Positions 43,715 through 52,579 of a DNA stretch of 64,000 bases are shown here, piece by piece. This DNA is from Pseudomonas pharyngis (GTDB taxonomy: Bacteria; Pseudomonadota; Gammaproteobacteria; Pseudomonadales; Pseudomonadaceae): positions 186,001 through 250,000 of the forward strand of contig NZ_BQID01000004.1 in the NCBI RefSeq assembly GCF_021602345.1, in the 5' to 3' direction. The notes under the pieces were generated by a model. It was not told where the DNA came from, did not search any database, and saw nothing but the letters and a program-made list of their open reading frames with translations. Position numbers and translations under genes: made by a program. Position 1 is the first letter of the stretch; every line of letters starts with the position of its first letter.

Positions 43715-44818
43715 ATGCGTGGTCATCGTGGGTATATCAACCTGGGTCTGATGGGCGTTTTGTCCGCGGCGCTGAGTGCGCAGGCGGCCGATGCGCCGAG
43801 CGTGCATGTCTATAACTGGTACGACTACATCGGCCCGAACACCCTGCATGATTTCAAGCGTGACAGCGGTATCGAACCGGTCTACGACACCTTCGACAGT
43901 GCCGAAGTACTGGAAGGCAAACTGATGACCAGTCGCAGCGGCTACGACGTGGTGGTGGCGAGCAACTTCAGCCTGCCGACCCTGATCAAGGCCGGCGCCC
44001 TCGCCCCGCTGCCCCGCGATCAACTGCCGGGCTGGAAGAACCTCGACAACGATCTGCTGAGCAAACTGGCCAACAACGACCCCGGCAACCAGTACGCCGT
44101 GCCTTACCTGTGGGGCACCAACGGCATCGGCTACAACGTCGACAAGGTGCGCGCGGTGATGGGTGACAAGGCCCCGGTAGACTCCTGGGATCTGGTGTTC
44201 AAGGAAGAGAACCTGGCCAAACTCGGCGAATGCGGCGTGGCGATGCTCGATTCGCCGTCGGAAATGCTCCCGGTCGCGCTGCACTACCTCGGCCTGCCGC
44301 CGAACAGCACCAAGGCCGAGGACTATCAGAAAGCCGAAGCGCTGCTGCTGAAACTGCGCCCGCACATTGCCTACTTCAATTCCTCGAAATTCATCAGTGA
44401 TCTGTCCAACGGCAACATCTGCGTGGCGGTCGGTTGGTCCGGCGCGATGCTCGAAGCCAAGACCACCGCCGAGCAGGCCGGCAACGGCGTGAAGATTCAG
44501 TACAGCCTGCCGAAGGAAGGCGCGCCGGTGTGGTTCGACACGCTGGTCTTGCTCAAGGACGCGCCGCATCCGGCCCAAGGCCTGGCGTTCATCGACTATT
44601 TGCTGCGGCCCGATGTGATTGCGCCGGTCAGCGATCACCTGTCCTACCCCAACGGCAACCGCGCTGCCACGGCGCTGGTTGCCCAGGCCACCCGCGACAA
44701 CCCGGCGGTGTACCCGTCACCCACGGCGATGGCCACGTTGTACACCCTCGAGCCCTTGCCCAAAGCCACCGAACGGGTGCGCACGCGGGTGTGGAGCAAG
44801 GTCAAGAACGGTCAGTAA
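43715..44818 (+). CDS. Polyamine ABC transporter periplasmic binding protein (PotF/SpuD-like)
   Basis: 367 residues with a signal peptide ending near AQAADA. The binding-protein start VHVYNWYDYIGPNTLHDFKRD, YLWGTNGIGYNVDKV and SDLSNGNICVAVGWSGAM match SpuD/PotF proteins, which bind putrescine or spermidine in the periplasm. No permease or ATPase follows; instead a P1 peptidase gene is 39 bases downstream. Paralogue of the gene at 56808. Confidence 0.88.
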   Translation: MRGHRGYINLGLMGVLSAALSAQAADAPSVHVYNWYDYIGPNTLHDFKRDSGIEPVYDTFDSAEVLEGKLMTSRSGYDVVVASNFSLPTLIKAGALAPLPRDQLPGWKNLDNDLLSKLANNDPGNQYAVPYLWGTNGIGYNVDKVRAVMGDKAPVDSWDLVFKEENLAKLGECGVAMLDSPSEMLPVALHYLGLPPNSTKAEDYQKAEALLLKLRPHIAYFNSSKFISDLSNGNICVAVGWSGAMLEAKTTAEQAGNGVKIQYSLPKEGAPVWFDTLVLLKDAPHPAQGLAFIDYLLRPDVIAPVSDHLSYPNGNRAATALVAQATRDNPAVYPSPTAMATLYTLEPLPKATERVRTRVWSKVKNGQ

Positions 44819-44857
44819 CAGCCCTTCGAATCACTGCCTTCAATAGAGAGAACATCA

Positions 44858-45976
44858 ATGAAACCACGTGCCCGCGATCTCCATATCCGCATCGGTCAAT
44901 TGCAGCCTGGTCCGCTCAACGCCATCACCGACGTACCCGGCGTAAGGGTCGGCCACAGCAACGTGCGCGGCCGCAGCGCCAGCGGTCGTGACATCTGCAG
45001 CGGCGTCACCCTGATCGAACCACGCGCCGGTTCGACCAACGCACAACCGTGTTTCGCCGGCGTCCACGTACTCAACGGAAACGGTGATGCCACAGGACTG
45101 GAGTGGATTCGCGAAGCCGGTCTGCTGACCAGTCCGATCGCCTTCACCAACACCCACAGCCTCGGCGTGGTGCGCGATGCCTTGATCGAACTGGATCGCG
45201 CGCAGCAACCGGACGACGGTCGGCTCTACTGGAACATGCCGGTGGTGCTTGAAACCTTCGATGGGTTGCTCAACGACATCAACGGCTTTCATGTGAAGCC
45301 CAAACATGTGGCCGAAGCGATGAGCAATGCCGTTGACGGCCCGGTGCAGGAAGGCGCAGTGGGCGGTGGCAGCGGCATGATCTGTCATGAATTCAAGGGC
45401 GGGATCGGCACCGCATCACGCCGCTTGAGCAAGGCTCAGGGTGGCTGGACAGTGGGTGCCATCGTGCAGGCCAACCACGGGATTCGCAGCGAACTGCGAG
45501 TCGACGGCTACCCGGTCGGGCGCTACATGGAACAAGTGGATTCGCCGTTCCTGCGCGCTTCGTTGCCGCATCCTGGCATGGGCTCGATCGTAGTGGCCCT
45601 CGCCACCGATGCACCGCTGTTGCCGCATCAATGCACGCGACTGGCGCAACGGGCGAGCCTCGGTCTGGCGCGCACCGGCGGCGGCAATGAGGATCACAGC
45701 GGTGACATCTTCATCGCCTTCGCCACTGGCAACGGTCATATCCCGCCCGCCGCCTACGAAGGTAAAGGCGCATCGACCTGCGACGGCTTGCGGATGGTCA
45801 ACAACGATCACATCAGCGAGCTGTTCCTGGCGGCGACCGAGGCGGTGGAAGAAGCGATCATCAATGCCTTGCTGGCCAGCGACAGCACCGAAGGCAACGG
45901 GCATTCGGTGCCGGGGCTGGATGCCGCCACCCTGCTCGCGGCCCTGGATAAAGCCGGCTGGCCGGGTGCGCGCTGA
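44858..45976 (+). CDS. P1-family (DmpA-like) N-terminal nucleophile aminopeptidase
   Basis: 372 residues. The first part has NAITDVPGVRVGHSNV, and the self-cleavage site is Gly242-Ser243 in GMGSIVVALATDAPLLP, where Ser becomes the N-terminal nucleophile as in DmpA and BapA. Conserved GGGSGM (oxyanion region) is at about 169-174. DmpA-type enzymes release N-terminal L- or D-residues or beta-amino acids from peptides. The gene is co-directional with the polyamine binding protein, so it may act on an amide of a polyamine or peptide taken up by it. Confidence 0.9.
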   Translation: MKPRARDLHIRIGQLQPGPLNAITDVPGVRVGHSNVRGRSASGRDICSGVTLIEPRAGSTNAQPCFAGVHVLNGNGDATGLEWIREAGLLTSPIAFTNTHSLGVVRDALIELDRAQQPDDGRLYWNMPVVLETFDGLLNDINGFHVKPKHVAEAMSNAVDGPVQEGAVGGGSGMICHEFKGGIGTASRRLSKAQGGWTVGAIVQANHGIRSELRVDGYPVGRYMEQVDSPFLRASLPHPGMGSIVVALATDAPLLPHQCTRLAQRASLGLARTGGGNEDHSGDIFIAFATGNGHIPPAAYEGKGASTCDGLRMVNNDHISELFLAATEAVEEAIINALLASDSTEGNGHSVPGLDAATLLAALDKAGWPGAR

Positions 45977-46072
45977 TACCATGACGCCCTTATGCGCCCC
46001 CTCCGCCAGCGCCCCAACAGCAGGTGACTGACGGTACTTGAGCGCATCCCCCCACCTTCCTACGATGGAATG

Positions 46073-46213
46073 ACGCAGCCGCTTGGCCCGCCAAACCGCT
46101 GCGTAGGTGCGGGTGCTCTGAACCCCAATCAAGCCCGCACCTGGCTTCATGCGCATCTTGAGCCTCGCGGGCTCTACTTCCTCCCCATCAAAGAGTCTTG
46201 AGGCTCTTTTTTG
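46073..46213 (+). ncRNA. Candidate small RNA with own promoter and terminator
   Basis: TTGAGC (46038-46043) and TACGAT (46061-46066) are 17 bases apart, a fair sigma-70 promoter. The predicted transcript from about 46073 holds a hairpin GCAGC/TTGG...CCAA/GCTGC (46075-46102), a perfect 9-base stem AGGTGCGGG/CCCGCACCT (46105-46142), and a terminator hairpin AAGAGTC-TTGA-GGCTCTT followed by T's (46191-46213). About 140 nt, no coding potential. Not recognised as a known Pseudomonas sRNA. Confidence 0.35.
46190..46213 (+). terminator. Rho-independent terminator
   Basis: Stem AAGAGTC/GGCTCTT (one G-T pair) with TTGA loop and a T-run. It would end the candidate sRNA and any read-through from the P1 peptidase gene. 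Confidence 0.65.
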
Positions 46214-46417
46214 CCCTGACAAATGTAATCCACAAGAATTGCTACGCAGTGCTGGCGCTTTGACACCAAGCAGCCATACTCTATTTGTTTTGCGGGTTCA
46301 GTTGTCACGCCAAACAGGGAATCTGGGCGGCAGCGAAATTTTTCAGTCGTTTTTGCATATACCGCCAGGATGAATCTATTTAGCGGAAACTTTCCGCCTT
46401 TAGATAAAGGTATCGAT

Positions 46418-47872
46418 ATGCAAAATCTTGGAATCGCCGTGTTGCTAGCGCTGGCGTCAACTCTGGTCGCATGTTCCTCTCACCTTGAAACCCGGGAGTT
46501 TGTACCCGGCGGTGCAACACCCACTGGCGTACCCTACCGACTGACATTCAATCAGTACGACATCACGGTCAAGTGGCAGGCAACTGAATGCAATCGTCAA
46601 ACTAACGAATTAGCCATAAAAATCAGCGCATCTCTTAAACAGAAGACAGCGCATGACCCGGAGGTTTATTACATTGATCCGCGATCACTTACCGGCTGGT
46701 TCAAAACAGGAGAAAGTACATTTGAGTGGCACCCCAATCGAGCAACCAAGTCGGTAAACGCTTCAGCTGACGACAAACTGGGTCAAGCCATAGTTAACAT
46801 TGCTACAGGAATCGGAAAAATCATTCCTGCCACGATAGCCGGTGGATCACCCAGAGGCCAAACATGTACGAGCTTGATGGCACAGAACATTAACGATGTG
46901 GACTCTGCTCAGGACAAGGTATTACGTGCGAGCGATAACGTCGCCGCAATGACACTCGAACTGACACGTCAAAATTCGCGAATCACATCCATGGGATCAA
47001 ATGTTGATCGAGCATCGAGCAAAGCCAAATCAAAAGCAGTGCGACAATTGGAAGTCACCACCCTTAATCTGGAACAAGAAAAACTGGCTCTGGAGCAGGC
47101 TCTGAAAAAAGTCAGCTTCCAACAAACCCAAACCTGGCCAGCCACACCTGACGAACTTAAATCAACAACAGCGTTAAAGTTACCAACTCTATTTGTGAAG
47201 AAATGGGGACTGTCCTCGGGCAAAAGCTCCGACACATTAAAAACAATTAATGATCTTGACGTGTACTTCCAGCTTTCCACCATTCACAACATGACATATC
47301 CCTCCTCTGCACCGGTAAAAATCGATTCGGAACGAGTTGCGAGTAAATCCGTTGATGTCCGTGGATGGAAGGGTCTTCCCTATAGGGAGCCGGTAGACGG
47401 AGTACTGACAGTTTGCGCAAAAAAAGCCTGTTCTCAATCGGGATCGATAGCCGTTGATTCCATTGAAGTACAGTCACTTCAGTTAGGGCCAATGCTTGTG
47501 ATGCCGTTCGAGGGACGCCCCTTTGCATCCAACAAGGCTTCCGCCGTTTTCGCAGAGGACGGCACGTTGAGCTCCGCAGGCTATTCCCAGATAAGGTCGA
47601 CAGCGGAGGGCGTTACCGAAACATTCAAAAACTCCTCGGAGCAATTGGCACCAGTCATTACTGCAGAGAGAGAGGAGGAGCTGAAAACTTTGACCTTGAA
47701 GGCGAACACAGCAAAAGCCAAAAAGGAACTTGAGGATGCACGAGCCAATCCGACCGCGGATGAAGCTCTTTTAAAATCGCTTGAAAGCGAACTTGCCCTG
47801 GCCGAGGCCGAAACAAAACTGATCAATGCAAAAAAAGCGTTGATTGCGGCTAAAAATGGAGGTGCGCAATGA
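46418..47872 (+). CDS. Predicted lipoprotein with coiled-coil regions, unknown function
   Basis: 484 residues. The lipoprotein signal peptide ends in the lipobox LVAC-SS (Cys19). The body begins TPTGVPYRLTFNQYDITVKW. Mid-protein (about 205-255) is a coiled coil (SKAVRQLEVTTLNLEQEKLA), and the last 70 residues are Lys/Glu/Ala-rich helix. Start 46418 has AAAGG 7 bases upstream. Codon use is AT-richer than in neighbouring genes, a sign of transfer. It shares ATGA with the protease gene after it, so the two products are made together. Family not recognised. Confidence 0.8.
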   Translation: MQNLGIAVLLALASTLVACSSHLETREFVPGGATPTGVPYRLTFNQYDITVKWQATECNRQTNELAIKISASLKQKTAHDPEVYYIDPRSLTGWFKTGESTFEWHPNRATKSVNASADDKLGQAIVNIATGIGKIIPATIAGGSPRGQTCTSLMAQNINDVDSAQDKVLRASDNVAAMTLELTRQNSRITSMGSNVDRASSKAKSKAVRQLEVTTLNLEQEKLALEQALKKVSFQQTQTWPATPDELKSTTALKLPTLFVKKWGLSSGKSSDTLKTINDLDVYFQLSTIHNMTYPSSAPVKIDSERVASKSVDVRGWKGLPYREPVDGVLTVCAKKACSQSGSIAVDSIEVQSLQLGPMLVMPFEGRPFASNKASAVFAEDGTLSSAGYSQIRSTAEGVTETFKNSSEQLAPVITAEREEELKTLTLKANTAKAKKELEDARANPTADEALLKSLESELALAEAETKLINAKKALIAAKNGGAQ

Positions 47873-48675
47873 GCCCCGCTAAAATAAAATCTGGCAGCCT
47901 CAACCCCGAACTCAGATCAGCCTTACTTGAAAAGGAGCTTACTTGGAAAGTAGCTGATCAAAAATCCCCCCCATTTATTGCCGAACCAGAAACTCTCGAT
48001 ATTCGCACCGTATCGCTTGAGAAAAACGTAATAGATGTTTTCGCCAAACACGTAGACATCGCATTCCCCCTAATCACCGACAAATCCAATTTTCAACCTG
48101 TTAAAGATCAGGGAGAAACTCAAGCGTGCACAAGTTTCGCTTTGGCATCCACAATAGAAGACCGCCTGCGTGTATCCAACAAAGCCACACTCAGCCTCTC
48201 GCCTCTTTTTATTCATTACTGCATTGCAGAGCTGACGTTGGATAGTCCGCTGGATTTAACCTACGCGATGGAAACCGACGCACCCAACGCCACATTCGCC
48301 TTGTCTGAATCGGGGGATTCCAAAGATTTACCCGCTCAGTGCGGTACCAGACAGGGTGCTGTTCGCTTGATAAATATTGCGCCAGTCACTGGTGACGAAG
48401 AAGCGCGTAACGCACTGCAAACAGGCCCGATCATCGCGACAATGGAAGACTGGGAAGACTTTCACAGGTTCTACGGCGGAGGTGTTTATCGGCATGCCTC
48501 GGGCGTCGGAAAACAACTACATACAATTGAGGTCGTGGGCTTCGATAGTGAGAGTTGGATAGTAAAAAACAGCTGGGGAACGTCATGGGGAGAAAAAGGT
48601 TTCGCCAGAATTGCTTTTGGCGAATGTAATCTTTTCAAGCTTGCAGCATTCAGCTTCGACCCCGTACTGACCTGA
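47869..48675 (+). CDS. Papain-like (C1) cysteine protease
   Basis: 268 residues. The papain catalytic set is in order: Gln81 (oxyanion) and Cys87 in VKDQGETQACTSFALAS, His218 in QLHTIEVVGFD, Asn234 in WIVKNSWGTSWGEKGF. There is no signal peptide and no I29-type inhibitory prodomain; the N-terminal about 75 residues are unassigned. ATGA overlap with the lipoprotein gene. AT-rich like its partner. Where it acts is unclear, since the partner is outside the cytoplasm and this protein has no export signal. Confidence 0.85.
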   Translation: MSPAKIKSGSLNPELRSALLEKELTWKVADQKSPPFIAEPETLDIRTVSLEKNVIDVFAKHVDIAFPLITDKSNFQPVKDQGETQACTSFALASTIEDRLRVSNKATLSLSPLFIHYCIAELTLDSPLDLTYAMETDAPNATFALSESGDSKDLPAQCGTRQGAVRLINIAPVTGDEEARNALQTGPIIATMEDWEDFHRFYGGGVYRHASGVGKQLHTIEVVGFDSESWIVKNSWGTSWGEKGFARIAFGECNLFKLAAFSFDPVLT

Positions 48676-48751
48676 TGCTTAGCGATGGCTAGCAAACCTG
48701 CCCGATCCGGGGCACAGGCCGGATCGGGTACCGCCGCCCTGGAGAAACCAA

Positions 48752-49438
48752 TCAATGCAAGATCAGGCGCTGACGAACAAATTCTTCGGTGCGGCGGGTG
48801 ACCTGATCCAGATGCCGGTCGCGCTGTTTCTCGGCATCGAGCATCGCGCGCTTGCCGTGCTTTTGCAGAAGGTAGGTGTGGATTTGCTGCACTTCCAGCG
48901 AACGGTAGATCGGTGTCGTGTCGATAAAACCGCGCAACCCGTTGCTGCGGTAATGCCGAGTGCTCATCAGCACCTGCGTTTCGAGCTGGCCCAGCACCTC
49001 GAAACCCAGCGCTTCGAAATACGGCACCTTGCCGACGCTGCAGGTCAGTTCGGCATGGGGGTAACGCGCCACCATGTCCGCGATCAACGAACGGGCCACA
49101 CCCTGACGCCGATGCCCCTCGCGCACCGCCAGATAGGCCACGTTGCACGCCTCCCAATCGCCCTGCACCGGCAGGTACAACAGGAAGCCGATCACCTGCT
49201 CCGGATCATCGTCGTCGGTGGCCACCAGCAGCTCCACTTCGGTGCCCTTCTCGCCGTTCAACGCCTCCAGGTACAGATGAACCTCGTAGCCGACCGCGTA
49301 CTGATAAACGTTGTACAGCAGATTGCTCGGGCCCAGCCCTACAGCGCTGATGTCGGTCAGATAGTCGACCACCATCTGCAGGATCTGGCTGTTGACGCCT
49401 TCGGGACATGGGGATTTGTAGTGGGTGATGCGGGGCAT
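48752..49438 (-). CDS. GNAT-family N-acetyltransferase
   Basis: 228 residues. The acetyl-CoA loop is CNVAYLAVREGHRRQGVARSLIADMV (motif A, R/Q-x-x-G-x-A with RRQGVA), followed by PYFEALGFEVLGQ (motif B). A C-terminal extension of about 70 residues is helical and charged. ATG 49438 is chosen; a GTG nine codons upstream is possible. Substrate unknown. Confidence 0.85.
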   Translation of the reverse strand: MPRITHYKSPCPEGVNSQILQMVVDYLTDISAVGLGPSNLLYNVYQYAVGYEVHLYLEALNGEKGTEVELLVATDDDDPEQVIGFLLYLPVQGDWEACNVAYLAVREGHRRQGVARSLIADMVARYPHAELTCSVGKVPYFEALGFEVLGQLETQVLMSTRHYRSNGLRGFIDTTPIYRSLEVQQIHTYLLQKHGKRAMLDAEKQRDRHLDQVTRRTEEFVRQRLILH

Positions 49439-49621
49439 GGCGGGCGGACTCCAACGGTAAAACACAGGTTGCCGGGAGAGTTGAGCGACCGGCGAACCGC
49501 GACATCATACCTTGTGCACGCCTGACAAAAATTTCATCTGCCCGAGAACGGATCTTTCGCCGATTTGGCGTCCAATTTTTCAACTGCGTTCATTTCCCGA
49601 CGCAGGCCTTGAGGAGTTGCC

Positions 49622-49849
49622 ATGAACGTTCTGCGTTCCGCGAAAACCATCAAATCCTTGCTCGCTGCCGCGCTGGTAGCGATCACCCTCTCGGGCTGTG
49701 TCGTCGAACCGGTTCGCCCGCATCGGCCACCTCCGATCGTTGAGGTGGTTCCGGTCATGCCTGCGCCGGGTTATCACTGGGTCGCCGGGCATTACCGCTG
49801 GGCCGGCAACCAATGGCGCTGGATGCCAGGGCATTGGCGAGCGTACTGA
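49622..49849 (+). CDS. Small lipoprotein with YxWxxGHYRW repeats
   Basis: 75 residues. A signal peptide ends in lipobox LSGC (Cys27); then Pro-rich PVRPHRPPPIVEVVPVMP and two copies of a W-x-x-GH(Y/W) motif (YHWVAGHYRWAGNQW, RWMPGHWR). Such YXWXXG-type repeats occur in outer-membrane-linked lipoproteins of unknown role. Strong GAGGAG ribosome binding site. Confidence 0.82.
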   Translation: MNVLRSAKTIKSLLAAALVAITLSGCVVEPVRPHRPPPIVEVVPVMPAPGYHWVAGHYRWAGNQWRWMPGHWRAY

Positions 49850-49855
49850 GGCCAG

Positions 49856-50413
49856 TCACTGCGCGGGGGCAACGACCTTGAACTTGATGTCGATGTCCTT
49901 GGAAACCACGGTGTCCGCCCACTCCCCTGCACCAAGCCCGAACTGGTCGCGCTTGAGCACCAGTTCGCCGTCGAAAATGCCGATGCTGCTATCGGGTTTG
50001 AGTTGCACCGGCACCTGCACCTCACGGGTGATGCCTTTGAGCGTGAGATGGCCGTTAACCAGATAACGGTTGTCGCCGGCCGGGCTGAAGCGGGTCGATT
50101 CGAACACCGCCACCGGGAATTTCTCGGTGTCGAACCATGCCGGTTTCACCAGCTCGGTGTTGGCGTCTTCACTGCCGGCGTCGATGCTGGTCAGGTCGAT
50201 GTGCAGCGTGGTGCGGGCATTGGCGAGATTGTCGCTGTCGAAATCCAGCGTCGCATCGAACTTGCCGAACGTGCCGTACATCCGCGAGCCCATCTGGTTG
50301 TAGGTGAAACTGATCTGACTGGCGGTGGTATTGACGCGGGTGTACTCCACCGCTTGCACAGCAGGGACGACAATCAGGCAACACGCGGCAGCCAATAACA
50401 ATTGAATCGACAT
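49856..50413 (-). CDS. YceI-family periplasmic protein
   Basis: 185 residues: signal peptide to about VQAVEY, then the YceI lipocalin-like fold (SQISFTYNQMGSRMYGTFGKFDATL, WFDTEKFPVAVFEST, GHLTLKGITREVQVPV). YceI proteins bind isoprenoids or other amphiphiles in the periplasm. GGAG is 6 bases upstream of ATG 50413. The frame stays open for another 158 codons upstream, antisense to the MATE gene, which is not real. Confidence 0.9.
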   Translation of the reverse strand: MSIQLLLAAACCLIVVPAVQAVEYTRVNTTASQISFTYNQMGSRMYGTFGKFDATLDFDSDNLANARTTLHIDLTSIDAGSEDANTELVKPAWFDTEKFPVAVFESTRFSPAGDNRYLVNGHLTLKGITREVQVPVQLKPDSSIGIFDGELVLKRDQFGLGAGEWADTVVSKDIDIKFKVVAPAQ

Positions 50414-50499
50414 GGAGAGCTCCGGCGCCCGATGGGGCTCGAATGACTTAAGCAAACATCCGTCACTTGCGCCAGCCCCGCCAAGGCCCACCCGGCCCG

Positions 50500-51855
50500 T
50501 CACACCAATCGCTCGATCTTCTGATGCTTCCAGACTCGTTTGTAATACAGCGTCTGCAGCACCAGCATCCCCAGATACGCAATCGGAAACGCCATCCACA
50601 CACCCTGCAGACCGAACTGCCCGTCCAGCCAATAGGCCGCCGGCAACTGCACGCCGAGCACGCAGATGATCGCCACGCCCACCGGCACCAGCACCGTGCC
50701 GCTGGCGCGCATGATGCCGCCGATGATCGCCTGGAAACCGAAGATCAACAGGCTCCACAACATGATGTGCAGCAGGTGCTCGGCCATCGCCCGGGTCGAG
50801 TCTTCGGTCAGGAACAACCCCAACAACCAGTGCGACAACAGGTAACCCGACAGGATCAAGCCACCGGTCAGGCACACGTTGATCCACAGCCCGGTGCGCA
50901 GGATCGGGCCCATTCGCTCCAACCGCCCGGCACCGATCGCCTGGGCGCCGAGGATCGACGCGGTGATCGCAATCGACAGCGCCGGGAACTGCACGTAGTT
51001 GACGATCTGCGTCACCGCACCATAGGCCGCCGTCGCCTGCGAGCCGTGCTGGTTGACCAGCGCCAGAATCACCAGCTCCGACAGCGACAGCACAATCATC
51101 TGCACCCCGGTCGGCAGGCCGATACGCAACACCTTGCCGAGAATTGCGCCGTCCAGTCGCAGCGCCGCGAAGAACTCACGATCCGGCGCCAGTGGATGAC
51201 CCTTGCGGATCAGGCTCCATGACAGCCACGCCATCGACGTCAGCGTACCGGCCAGACCTGCAACCGCCGCGCTCTGGATGCCCAGTTGCGGCAAGCCGAT
51301 CCAGCCGCGAATGAACGCCGGAGTCAGCGCCAGCCCGACAACGGTCGACAGCAGCAGCGCCAACATCGGCGACAGTGTGTCGCTCACCCCGCGTAACAAC
51401 TGGGTGAACAGCACGTACACCAGCACAAACGGCAAGGTCCACATCATCACCCGGGCATAGGCCACCGCATCGTCCAGCACATCCGCCGGCGTGCCCAAAC
51501 CCTGCAAGGCCTGACGCGCAAACACACTGCCCAGCACCGCCGCCACCAGCCCGATCAATACCCCAAGCAACAGCGTCGCTCCGGCAATCGCCTTGACCAT
51601 ATGCGACTCACGCGCGCCCCACGCCTGACCGATCAACACCCCTGCCCCGGCGCCCAGGCCGATGACCAGCGCGATAAAGAAAAAAATGATCGGAAACATC
51701 CCCGACACCGCCGCCAGCGCCTGCGTACCAAGCATCTGGCCGATGTAGATGCTGTTGACCGTGCCCGACATCGATTGCAGGAAGTTCGACAGCACCATCG
51801 GGGCCAGGAACAGCAGGTAGGTTTTCCAGAGGGGGGATTGAGCGGGGGTTTGCAT
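50500..51855 (-). CDS. MATE-family multidrug efflux transporter
   Basis: 451 residues, about 12 helices in two similar halves. Motifs: LSNFLQSMSGTVNSIYIGQMLGTQALAAVS at the start, GLGAGAGVLIGQAWGA, and in the second half QIVNYVQFPALSIAITASILGAQAIGAGRLERM. MATE proteins export cationic drugs using H+ or Na+. Single gene; the closest character is the NorM/DinF-type bacterial group. Confidence 0.9.
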   Translation of the reverse strand: MQTPAQSPLWKTYLLFLAPMVLSNFLQSMSGTVNSIYIGQMLGTQALAAVSGMFPIIFFFIALVIGLGAGAGVLIGQAWGARESHMVKAIAGATLLLGVLIGLVAAVLGSVFARQALQGLGTPADVLDDAVAYARVMMWTLPFVLVYVLFTQLLRGVSDTLSPMLALLLSTVVGLALTPAFIRGWIGLPQLGIQSAAVAGLAGTLTSMAWLSWSLIRKGHPLAPDREFFAALRLDGAILGKVLRIGLPTGVQMIVLSLSELVILALVNQHGSQATAAYGAVTQIVNYVQFPALSIAITASILGAQAIGAGRLERMGPILRTGLWINVCLTGGLILSGYLLSHWLLGLFLTEDSTRAMAEHLLHIMLWSLLIFGFQAIIGGIMRASGTVLVPVGVAIICVLGVQLPAAYWLDGQFGLQGVWMAFPIAYLGMLVLQTLYYKRVWKHQKIERLV

Positions 51856-52000
51856 TGAGGTCCGTCTCGGGTGGGAGCTGATGACAGAGTCTAAGGTATG
51901 CGATGCCGTTCAGGTCGTACCGGTTTGCATTAAAACTTCGTAATCTGCACCTCGACCAATGTGCATAGCCTCCCCATCACGACAGGAAGTGAATCCCCCC

Positions 52001-52567
52001 ATGCGCCATTCCCCATTTCTGCTGAGTTGCACCTTATTGACTGTTCTGACGACGACTGCCCACGCCGCTCCCGCCCCCTCGCCCGAGGTGGTGCAAGGAT
52101 TGGTGAACACGTTGAACGAACGCCTGAACATCGGCGACCTCGTCGCCCTGACCAAATGGGACAGCGGCAAGCCGATCCAGGACAGCCCCCGTGAGGCGCA
52201 GGTGATCGACAACGCCCGCAAGCTGGCCGCCGAACGCGAGCTCGACCCGGAAGACGTCGCGCAGTTGATCGCCGCACAGATGGAGGCCAACAAACTGGTG
52301 CAGTACGGTTTGCTCGCACAGTGGCAAGCGGCCGGTGCCGCGCCGGACACGCCGCGCCCGGATCTGGGCAAGCAGATTCGCCCGCGTCTGGATCAGTTGC
52401 AAACCCGTCTGCTGCAGCAATACGCCGACTTCACACCCTACCGTCACGACCCGAACTGCCCGGTGTGGCTGGCCAAGGCGCGCACCGGTCTGACCCGCGA
52501 TGCGCTGCATGATCTGGCCCTGACCCGCGCCACCGGAGAGCTGTGCATTCGGCCGCTGGTGCCCTAG
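52001..52567 (+). CDS. Periplasmic chorismate mutase (AroQ gamma type)
   Basis: 188 residues: signal peptide RHSPFLLSCTLLTVLTTTAHA cut near residue 22, then an all-helical AroQ domain (NTLNERLNIGDLVALTKWDSG, VIDNARKLAAERELDPEDVAQLIAAQMEANKLVQYG) and a Cys pair (NCPVW, GELCIRPL) typical of secreted AroQ. It converts chorismate to prephenate outside the cytoplasm. The ATG at 52001 is behind GACAGGAAG at a longish distance; an ATG 14 codons earlier is possible but less apt. Confidence 0.87.
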   Translation: MRHSPFLLSCTLLTVLTTTAHAAPAPSPEVVQGLVNTLNERLNIGDLVALTKWDSGKPIQDSPREAQVIDNARKLAAERELDPEDVAQLIAAQMEANKLVQYGLLAQWQAAGAAPDTPRPDLGKQIRPRLDQLQTRLLQQYADFTPYRHDPNCPVWLAKARTGLTRDALHDLALTRATGELCIRPLVP

Positions 52568-52579
52568 AACAAGGGTCTT

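Larger units (their letters stand above)
45977..46417. other. 441-base gap with a possible small RNA gene
   Basis: No convincing protein gene. Holds the candidate promoter, hairpins and terminator described separately (46038-46213). After that comes an AT-rich stretch leading to the lipoprotein gene. A 75-codon open frame at 46149-46373 has no ribosome binding site and crosses the terminator, so it is not called. Confidence 0.5.

Noticed and set aside
46149-46373. 75-codon open frame before the lipoprotein gene
   Set aside because: No ribosome binding site, no recognisable domain, and it crosses a terminator hairpin.
49856-50887. Extended 343-codon frame for the YceI protein
   Set aside because: The first 158 codons are antisense to the MATE gene. 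The signal peptide and GGAG place the start at 50413.
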